This document shows positions 24,318-29,651 of a stretch of 29,651 nucleotides of DNA, in pieces; positions within the stretch are counted from its first letter, which is position 1, and every line of letters begins with the position of its first letter. The notes beneath the pieces were generated by a model. That model was not told the origin of the DNA, made no database searches, and saw only the letters and a list, made by a program, of their open reading frames with translations. Location of the stretch: contig CALGVO010000106.1 in assembly GCA_937930135.1 (NCBI GenBank), positions 1 through 29,651 on the forward strand, written 5' to 3'. The stretch is from an uncultured Synechococcus sp. (lineage in GTDB: Bacteria; Cyanobacteriota; Cyanobacteriia; PCC-6307; Cyanobiaceae). A program made the translations under genes and the position numbers.

Positions 24318-24346
24318 AAGAGGCAACGCTGTTGCCTCTTTTTTTA
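24318..24346 (+). terminator. Rho-independent terminator after rpsN
   Basis: A 9-bp perfect stem AGAGGCAAC/GTTGCCTCT (24319-24327 and 24331-24339) with a three-base loop GCT runs straight into a run of seven T (24339-24345). This is a strong intrinsic terminator. It separates rpsN from pnp, so pnp needs its own promoter in the 74 bases that follow; I could not identify a clear one. Confidence 0.92.
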
Positions 24347-24420
24347 TGGACGGATGCAGGTGTGGCCAGTTGTTCCTTTCAAATGCGAGACTGGTGAATG
24401 ACAGAAAGACATAAACGCAA

Positions 24421-26586
24421 GTGCAAGGACAAACCCAGTCGATCTCCTTTGATGGACGGGAGATTCGACTGACCACAGGGCGGTATGCCCCCCAGGCCGG
24501 CGGCTCAGTGATGATCGAGTGCGGCGACACGTCGGTGCTGGTCACCGCCACCCGATCGAGCGGGCGCGAGGGGATCGATTTCCTCCCCCTCATCTGCGAC
24601 TACGAAGAGCGGTTGTATGCCGCCGGTCGCATCCCTGGAAGCTTCATGCGCCGGGAGGGCCGTCCACCGGAACGGGCCACCCTCATCTCGAGGCTCATCG
24701 ATCGGCCCATGCGGCCCCTGTTCCCGAACTGGCTCCGGGACGACCTGCAGATCGTGGCCACCTGCATGTCATTGGATGAGCGGGTTCCCGCTGATGTGCT
24801 GGCAGTGACGGGCGCCTCCATGGCCACCCTGCTGGCGGGAATCCCCTTCCACGGGCCGATGGCCGCCGTGCGTGTGGGCTTGCTGGGCGATGACTTCGTG
24901 CTCAACCCCAGCTACAGGGAAATCGAACGGGGCGACCTGGATCTCGTGGTGGCTGGCACCCCGGAGGGTGTGGTGATGGTGGAAGCCGGCGCGAACCAGC
25001 TCCCCGAACAGGATGTGATCGAAGCGATCGATTTCGGCTACGAGGCGGTCTGCGAACTGATCAAGGCGCAGCAGGAGATTTTGAAACAGGCCGGCATTGA
25101 GCAGGTCATCCCCCCAGCCCCCGAACAGGACGCCACGCTTCCCAGTTACCTGGAGAAGCAATGCAGCAAGTCGATCGGCGAGGTGCTCAAGCAGTTCGAG
25201 CAGAGCAAGGCCGACCGGGACGCCAAGCTCGATGCGATCAGGGCATCCACGGCCGAAACGATCCAGGGCCTCAAGGAGGATGACCCGGTGCGCCAGGCCG
25301 TGAGCGCCAACAGCAAGGCCCTGCCGGCGTCGTTCAAAGCGCTCACGAAAAAGCTGATGCGCCAGCAGATCCTCAAGGATGGCAAGCGCGTCGACGGCCG
25401 CGGTCTTGATGAGGTGCGGCCGATCAGCGCCGCCGCCGGCGTGCTGCCCAAGCGCGTTCACGGCTCCGGCCTGTTCCAGCGGGGTCTCACCCAGGTGCTC
25501 TCCACCGCCACTCTGGGCACCCCGAGTGATGCTCAGGAGATGGACGATCTCAATCCGAGCACGGAAAAAACCTATCTGCACCACTACAACTTCCCCCCCT
25601 ACTCGGTCGGTGAGACCAAGCCGATGCGCTCCCCCGGCAGGCGGGAAATCGGCCACGGCGCCCTGGCTGAGCGGGCGATTCTGCCGGTGCTGCCTGCGAA
25701 GGACACCTTCCCCTACGTGGTGCGTGTGGTGAGTGAAGTGCTCAGCTCCAACGGCTCCACCTCCATGGGCTCCGTCTGCGGCAGCACTCTCGCCCTGATG
25801 GATGCTGGCGTTCCCCTCAAATCACCCGTGAGTGGCGCCGCCATGGGGTTGATCAAGGAGGGCGATGAAGTACGCATCCTCACCGATATCCAAGGAATCG
25901 AGGATTTCCTCGGCGACATGGACTTCAAAGTGGCGGGCACCGACAAGGGCATCACCGCGCTTCAGATGGACATGAAGATCACCGGACTGGCGGTGAGCAC
26001 GGTCGCCGAGGCCGTGAACCAGGCCAGGCCGGCACGGCTGCACATCCTCGAGAAGATGATGCAGGCGATCGATACCCCCCGGGAGGGCCTCTCCCCCCAT
26101 GCTCCGCGACTGCTCAGTTTCCGCATCGACCCAGAGCTGATCGGCACCGTGATCGGCCCCGGCGGCCGCACGATCAAGGGAATCACCGAACGCACCAACA
26201 CCAAGATCGATATCGAAGACAGCGGCATTGTCACGATCGCCTCCCATGACGGCGCGGCGGCGGACGAAGCGCAGAAGATCATCGAAGGACTGACCCGCAA
26301 GGTGAACGAAGGCGAGATGTTCAGTGGCGCGATCACCCGGATCATTCCCATTGGTGCCTTTGTGGAAATCCTGCCCGGCAAGGAAGGGATGATCCACATC
26401 TCCCAGCTCTCGGAAGCACGGGTCGAGAAGGTGGAAGACGTGGTGAAGGTGGGCGATGAGGTGACGGTGCGTGTCCGTGAAATCGATAATCGCGGCCGTA
26501 TCAACCTCACTTTGCGGGGCGTCCCTCAGAACGGCGAAGACGCGGAACCCGAACCCGCCCCCACCCCCGTGGCGCCCCTCACCTGA
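24421..26586 (+). CDS. pnp: Polyribonucleotide nucleotidyltransferase (PNPase)
   Basis: A 721-residue phosphorolytic 3'-5' exoribonuclease that also adds tails to RNA in cyanobacteria. Two RNase PH domains flank an all-alpha linker (about 230-310). The active second domain has ETKPMRSPGRREIGHGALAERA and DMDFKVAGTDKGITALQMDMK (from about residue 499). It is followed by a KH domain with the GPGG loop near residue 580 (VIGPGGRTIKGI) and an S1 domain from about 631 (FSGAITRIIPIGAFVEILPGKEGMIHISQL). The tail is Pro/Glu-rich. The start is GTG at 24421 (QGQTQSISFDGREIRL). It converges with cysQ, and its terminator appears to lie inside that gene. Confidence 0.97.
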   Translation: MQGQTQSISFDGREIRLTTGRYAPQAGGSVMIECGDTSVLVTATRSSGREGIDFLPLICDYEERLYAAGRIPGSFMRREGRPPERATLISRLIDRPMRPLFPNWLRDDLQIVATCMSLDERVPADVLAVTGASMATLLAGIPFHGPMAAVRVGLLGDDFVLNPSYREIERGDLDLVVAGTPEGVVMVEAGANQLPEQDVIEAIDFGYEAVCELIKAQQEILKQAGIEQVIPPAPEQDATLPSYLEKQCSKSIGEVLKQFEQSKADRDAKLDAIRASTAETIQGLKEDDPVRQAVSANSKALPASFKALTKKLMRQQILKDGKRVDGRGLDEVRPISAAAGVLPKRVHGSGLFQRGLTQVLSTATLGTPSDAQEMDDLNPSTEKTYLHHYNFPPYSVGETKPMRSPGRREIGHGALAERAILPVLPAKDTFPYVVRVVSEVLSSNGSTSMGSVCGSTLALMDAGVPLKSPVSGAAMGLIKEGDEVRILTDIQGIEDFLGDMDFKVAGTDKGITALQMDMKITGLAVSTVAEAVNQARPARLHILEKMMQAIDTPREGLSPHAPRLLSFRIDPELIGTVIGPGGRTIKGITERTNTKIDIEDSGIVTIASHDGAAADEAQKIIEGLTRKVNEGEMFSGAITRIIPIGAFVEILPGKEGMIHISQLSEARVEKVEDVVKVGDEVTVRVREIDNRGRINLTLRGVPQNGEDAEPEPAPTPVAPLT

Positions 26587-26617
26587 GGGGCCAGGAGCTC
26601 ACCACCCCCTGCACAGC

Positions 26618-27535
26618 TCAAACCCGAAACCCAGGCTCAATGGAAGCCATCGCCCATGCCGCCTGCTCACAGAGCGCGGCATGGGCTTTTCCATGACTGG
26701 CGATCAAGCAACCGGCCTGACGCACATCGCCTGTGTTGTAACTGAGGGGGTGGCCATCGGCGTGGGTGAAAGCGCCGCCCGCGGCCAGCAACACCGCTTC
26801 CGGCGCTGCCATGTCCCAATCCTTGGGAGCACTCCGACCGGAGAGGGAGATGTAGAGATCGGTCTCACCGCGCAGAATCGTTGCCACCTTGCAGCCCACG
26901 CTCCCCACGGCATGGGAGCCCCCGAGCGCCAGGGCAGCGATCAGCTGCTCGAGCCGGTCGTCGCGATGGCTACGGCTGGCCACCAGGATCAGCTCAGAGA
27001 GAGCTGAACGCTCGCTGAAACGCGCAGGACTGCGCTTGCCACGGCGGTCTTCACACCAGCTGCCATCACCCACCACACCAAACCAGAGCTCCTCCGCTTC
27101 GGGAAGCAGCACCACGCCGAGCACCGGACGCTGGCCCCGCACGAGCGCCAGGTGCACGGCGTACTCACCGGTACCCTGCAGAAAATCCTTGGTGCCATCG
27201 AGCGGATCGAGGATCCAAAGCCATTCCGCCTCCAGGGGCTCGCCCTCACGGAGCTGCTCTTTGGCGGTCTCTTCGCTCAACAGGGTCCAGTCGGCGGAGG
27301 GGAACGCCGCGGCCAGGCCATCCAATAACCATTGATTCACTGCCAGATCGGCTGCCGAGACCGGCCCCTCGCCACCGTCATCCACGCTCAGAGCCCGGGG
27401 GAAGCCATGGGGGGGCTGTTCACCCCGGGCGTAGGCGCGCAAAATGTCGGCCGCGCCCCAGCACAGGGGCCGGAGCGCCTCCAGCAAGACCTTCTGATCG
27501 ATCCCGGCAGGCAGGGTCTGGGGAGTCGGCATCAT
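26618..27535 (-). CDS. cysQ: Inositol monophosphatase-family phosphatase, CysQ-like
   Basis: A Mg-dependent, Li-sensitive phosphatase of 305 residues, probably hydrolysing 3'-phosphoadenosine 5'-phosphate (PAP) from sulphate assimilation. Metal-binding motifs are complete: GPVSAADLAVN with Asp63, LLSEET with Glu88/Glu89, WILDPLDGTKDF with Asp110 and Asp113, and KDWDMAAPEAVL with Asp241. A related activity such as inositol or fructose bisphosphatase cannot be excluded. Start is ATG at 27535, with a second ATG at 27532. It diverges from rsmI with 26 bases between the starts. Codons 275-290 double as the pnp terminator stem on the other strand. Confidence 0.88.
   Translation of the reverse strand: MMPTPQTLPAGIDQKVLLEALRPLCWGAADILRAYARGEQPPHGFPRALSVDDGGEGPVSAADLAVNQWLLDGLAAAFPSADWTLLSEETAKEQLREGEPLEAEWLWILDPLDGTKDFLQGTGEYAVHLALVRGQRPVLGVVLLPEAEELWFGVVGDGSWCEDRRGKRSPARFSERSALSELILVASRSHRDDRLEQLIAALALGGSHAVGSVGCKVATILRGETDLYISLSGRSAPKDWDMAAPEAVLLAAGGAFTHADGHPLSYNTGDVRQAGCLIASHGKAHAALCEQAAWAMASIEPGFRV
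26652..26690 (+). terminator. Probable pnp terminator embedded in the cysQ coding sequence
   Basis: GCCCATGCCGC (26652-26662) pairs perfectly with GCGGCATGGGC (26676-26686), and an inner GCTC/GAGC stem closes a three-base loop. TTTT (26687-26690) follows on the plus strand. The arm therefore has 15 base pairs in total. It begins 66 bases after the pnp stop and lies within the last 30 codons of the opposing cysQ gene. On the minus strand no T-run follows the hairpin, so the orientation favours pnp. The T-run is short, so efficiency is uncertain. Confidence 0.7.
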
Positions 27536-27561
27536 GGAAGTCTCCGGGCGGAGCCATTGTG

Positions 27562-28446
27562 ATGCAGCGCGCCGAACCAGCAGGCGGAGTCCTCTACGTG
27601 GTGGGGACCCCGATCGGCCACCGCGGCGATCTTTCTCCCCGCGCCTGTGATCTGTTGCGAGCGGTCGACACGATCGCCTGCGAAGACACCCGCCACAGCG
27701 GCCTGCTGCTCAGCAGCATCGGCTCGACGGCCCGCCGCTGCAGCTTCCACCAACACAACACGCGAAGCCGGATCCCCCAGCTTCTGGCAGAACTGGCCCA
27801 GGGCCTCAGCGTGGCCGTCATCAGTGACGCGGGCTTGCCAGGCATCAGCGATCCAGGCGAAGCGCTGGTGGCGGCGGCCCGCAGCGCCGGCCATGCCGTG
27901 ATCTGCATTCCCGGTCCCTGCGCCGCCACCACAGCCCTGGTGAGCAGTGGGCTGCCAAGCGACCGCTTCTGCTTCGAGGGCTTCCTGCCCACCAAAAGCA
28001 AGGACCGGCGCGAGCGCCTGGCAGCCCTTGCAACGGAGACACGCACAACCGTGCTCTACGAGGCTCCGCACCGACTCCTGCAGCTGCTGGAGGAACTGGA
28101 AGGTCCATGCGGAGGCGAGCGCCGCCTGCAGGTAGCGCGAGAGCTGACCAAGCGCCATGAAGAACAGGTGGGGCCCACGATCAGCGCAGCGCTCCAACAC
28201 TTCCGCCGCCACCCCCCCCAGGGGGAATGCACCCTGGTGCTGGGCGGAGCAGCACCGCAGGAGCAACCGGAGCGGGATGCAACGGCCTGGCGCCAGGAGC
28301 TGGAGGCCCTGATGAGGGGAGGAATGAGCGCCAATGCCGCTGCCAAACATCTGGCAAGCCGCAGTGGTCGGTCCAAACGGGAGCTCTATGCCTTCCTGCA
28401 CCACACGGCTGAGGCAGCAGACTGGCCTGAGCCCAATGGAACGTGA
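27562..28446 (+). CDS. rsmI: 16S rRNA (cytidine-1402-2'-O)-methyltransferase
   Basis: A 294-residue SAM-dependent methyltransferase of the tetrapyrrole-methylase fold that 2'-O-methylates C1402 in the 16S rRNA decoding centre. Motifs: YVVGTPIGHRGDLSPRA (about 12-28), CEDTRHSG (40-47), VISDAGLPGISDPG (86-99), and IPGPCAATTALVSSGLPSDRFCFEGFLP. Its SAM pocket residues look intact. ATG at 27562 is chosen; GTG at 27559 is one codon earlier. The next gene starts directly after its stop. Confidence 0.95.
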   Translation: MQRAEPAGGVLYVVGTPIGHRGDLSPRACDLLRAVDTIACEDTRHSGLLLSSIGSTARRCSFHQHNTRSRIPQLLAELAQGLSVAVISDAGLPGISDPGEALVAAARSAGHAVICIPGPCAATTALVSSGLPSDRFCFEGFLPTKSKDRRERLAALATETRTTVLYEAPHRLLQLLEELEGPCGGERRLQVARELTKRHEEQVGPTISAALQHFRRHPPQGECTLVLGGAAPQEQPERDATAWRQELEALMRGGMSANAAAKHLASRSGRSKRELYAFLHHTAEAADWPEPNGT

Positions 28447-28674
28447 ATGCTGCAACGTCTGCGCCTGATGCTGATCAGCCTCAGCGGGGCAGGACTTCTT
28501 TTCCTGGTGCTGTGTCTGGGAGCCCAGAACCTGAGCGATCGTGAACGCCTCAACCTCGGCATCGGACGCACAGCTCCATTGCCCTCGGGGTTTCTGGTGG
28601 GCGTGAGCGTGGTGATCGGCGTGCTCAGTGGCGGCAGCCTGGCTGCGGCATGGCTGCCCACCAAGGAGCGCTGA
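28447..28674 (+). CDS. Small two-helix membrane protein (LapA/DUF1049-like)
   Basis: A 75-residue protein with two hydrophobic segments, LMLISLSGAGLLFLVLCLGAQNL (7-29) and SGFLVGVSVVIGVLSGGSLAAAWL (47-70), joined by a polar loop SDRERLNLGIGRTAPLPS. The layout of two helices with a short loop is like LapA/DUF1049 proteins, but I cannot confirm the family. ATG at 28447 follows the rsmI TGA with no gap, so it is translated with it. Function unknown. Confidence 0.75.
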   Translation: MLQRLRLMLISLSGAGLLFLVLCLGAQNLSDRERLNLGIGRTAPLPSGFLVGVSVVIGVLSGGSLAAAWLPTKER

Positions 28675-28685
28675 TCAAACGGGGC

Positions 28686-29408
28686 TCAGCCATCGAGGGC
28701 AATCAGAGACCCATCCAGCACCAGTCGGGTGATGCCTCGAGCGAGCAGGTAATGGGAGGTCCGCTCAAACACCTGGCTATCGGGCACCTTGATCACCCGT
28801 TGATTGCGGCCGCACTGGCGCTTGGCCGTTCGCGGGCTGGCATACAGACCGATCGCTTGCCGATCCTGGTCTGCTGCCGCCAGAGCGCCCAGTTCCTGAA
28901 AAGCGCTGAGGGGTTGCGGATCAAGTTCGACCAATTTGTCGACCAGCATGTAAACGCTTTCCGGCAAGACACCTGGACCAAGCGGCCGGCAATCAGGTGC
29001 CGAAGACTCCATCTCCAGAGAGATCTGTCCGGTCAGCACCGCAACGGTGTGAAATTCCTGCTCCGGCTCCTCGTCCGCCTCTCCCGCATCCTCCAGGGCG
29101 TCGCCGAAGTCGTCGGCGTCATCAAGGGCGAGGGTGACTGGATCCTCATCGTCGATGGGTTCGACAGGCGTGGCCTCGGCCTGGATGCAATCGGAATGCA
29201 CGGCGGCTTGGCTGCCGGCACCACCTCCGCGAGCGCGATCCTTCTTCAGGGCCTCATAGGCATCGGGCGTCAACAAGGCGCGCGCCGTTCGGCTCACGGT
29301 GTTGGCGCTGCAACCGAAGGCTTCGGCAAGCACCGCCGTGCTTTCACCGGAGCGATAACGCTCCACAAGCTCCCGTTTCTGGCTGTCGGTGAGCCGGCTG
29401 GGGGCCAT
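28686..29408 (-). CDS. HTH-domain protein of unknown function with acidic linker
   Basis: A 240-residue soluble protein. Residues 7-45 look like a resolvase/sigma-type helix-turn-helix: LTDSQKRELVERYRSGESTA, then VLAEAFGCSANTVSRTARAL. Next is a strongly acidic, disordered stretch (about 83-117; DDEDP, DDADDFGDALEDAGEADEE), then a C-terminal domain (about 135-240) with YMLVDKLVELDPQPL and a closing SHYLLARGITRLVLDGS. A DNA-binding regulator is plausible, but the C-terminal part matches nothing I know. It overlaps no neighbour, and converges with the two-helix protein across 11 bases. Its promoter must lie in the 67 bases before the tRNA. Confidence 0.8.
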   Translation of the reverse strand: MAPSRLTDSQKRELVERYRSGESTAVLAEAFGCSANTVSRTARALLTPDAYEALKKDRARGGGAGSQAAVHSDCIQAEATPVEPIDDEDPVTLALDDADDFGDALEDAGEADEEPEQEFHTVAVLTGQISLEMESSAPDCRPLGPGVLPESVYMLVDKLVELDPQPLSAFQELGALAAADQDRQAIGLYASPRTAKRQCGRNQRVIKVPDSQVFERTSHYLLARGITRLVLDGSLIALDG

Positions 29409-29475
29409 TGGTTCTGGCGTTCAAGCTCCCCACCATAGGTGCTCCGAATCCCGCAAACTGCCAGGATGTCGCGAT

Positions 29476-29549
29476 GCTCCCTTAGCTCAGCTGGATAGAG
29501 CAGCTGCCTTCTAAGCAGCCGGTCGTTGGTTCGAATCCAACAGGGGGCG
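29476..29549 (+). tRNA. tRNA-Arg (anticodon UCU)
   Basis: A 74-base cloverleaf. The acceptor GCTCCCT pairs with AGGGGGC including one G-T pair, then a D-arm GCTC/GAGC, an anticodon stem GCTGC/GCAGC around loop CTTCTAA with anticodon TCT at 29510-29512, and a T-arm GTTGG-TTCGAAT-CCAAC. Discriminator is G and no CCA is encoded. It decodes AGA (and AGG by wobble), rare codons in this GC-rich genome. Confidence 0.96.
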
Positions 29550-29571
29550 TTTCAATCAGGGCCTGAGTTTT

Positions 29572-29608
29572 CAGCCAAAAAGCCTTGCTGAAACAGGCTT
29601 TAGGGCTG
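29572..29608. repeat. Inverted repeat downstream of tRNA-Arg
   Basis: CAGCC and AAAGCCT pair with AGGCTTT and GGCTG, with two-base bulges on each side and a nine-base loop, giving 12 base pairs in total. No clear T-run follows on either strand, so I cannot call it a terminator. It may end the tRNA transcript or belong to a gene beyond the right edge. Confidence 0.5.
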
Positions 29609-29651
29609 ACAGCCTCTGCCGGTCTCTGCTCGCCCGTGCCAAGCTGTGAGA

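Noticed and set aside
24347..24420. Promoter for pnp
   Set aside because: A promoter must lie here because a strong terminator precedes it, but no -35/-10 pair was convincing enough to list.
1..29651. CRISPR array, prophage, transposon or defence island
   Set aside because: No regularly spaced repeats, transposase, integrase or phage genes are seen, and the gene content is core metabolism throughout.

Overview
The window is a dense, GC-rich chromosomal segment of a cyanobacterium, most likely a marine picocyanobacterium of the Synechococcus/Cyanobium group. Evidence: a cyanobacterial NDH-1 subunit (NdhB), a Vipp1/IM30-type thylakoid protein, the Ycf46 AAA ATPase shared with plastids, a DUF2808 secreted protein, a BGluT-like pteridine glucosyltransferase, and a topoisomerase I with a basic tail in place of zinc fingers. 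I see 32 protein genes and one tRNA. I see no insertion sequence, prophage, CRISPR array, rRNA or gene wreckage. No gene-free stretch exceeds about 150 bases.

Layout. (1) 1-3124, minus strand: topA followed by a lipoprotein gene that runs off the left edge. (2) 3271-6335, plus: ndhB, a MacB/DevA-like ABC ATPase that overlaps its end, and an OmpR-type response regulator. (3) 6348-10460, minus: vipp1, trxA, a class I/II aminotransferase, birA and a LytM/M23 peptidase, several overlapping. (4) 10556-11128, plus: a DciA-like (DUF721) protein with a zinc ribbon, whose 3' end overlaps the next minus-strand gene tail to tail. (5) 11088-15015, minus: an EamA transporter, a GT4 glycosyltransferase resembling tetrahydrobiopterin glucosyltransferase, and a GT39 membrane glycosyltransferase, with overlapping ends. 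(6) 15060-26586, plus: sppA, aroH, a DUF2808 protein, rpmH, rnpA, a PH-domain membrane protein, yidC, yceD/DUF177, ycf46, a 53-residue membrane protein, serS, rseP, rpsN (followed by a clear terminator) and pnp. (7) 26618-29651: cysQ-like phosphatase (minus), rsmI and a 75-residue two-helix membrane protein (plus), an HTH protein of unknown function (minus), and tRNA-Arg(UCU).

How the genes fit together. The rpmH-rnpA-PH-yidC core is the classical membrane-insertase neighbourhood, extended here by yceD, ycf46 and a tiny membrane protein whose roles are not settled. Translation is tightly coupled in many places (ATGA or TGATG junctions), and about a third of the genes appear to start with GTG. 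The segment reads as conserved core genome, not an accessory island. The less ordinary items are the Ig-like insertion in YidC, the DciA-zinc ribbon fusion, a pnp terminator written inside the cysQ coding sequence, the AroH-type chorismate mutase with Gln where the Bacillus enzyme has catalytic Glu, and the pteridine-glycosyltransferase operon. I found no convincing undescribed defence or mobile system.
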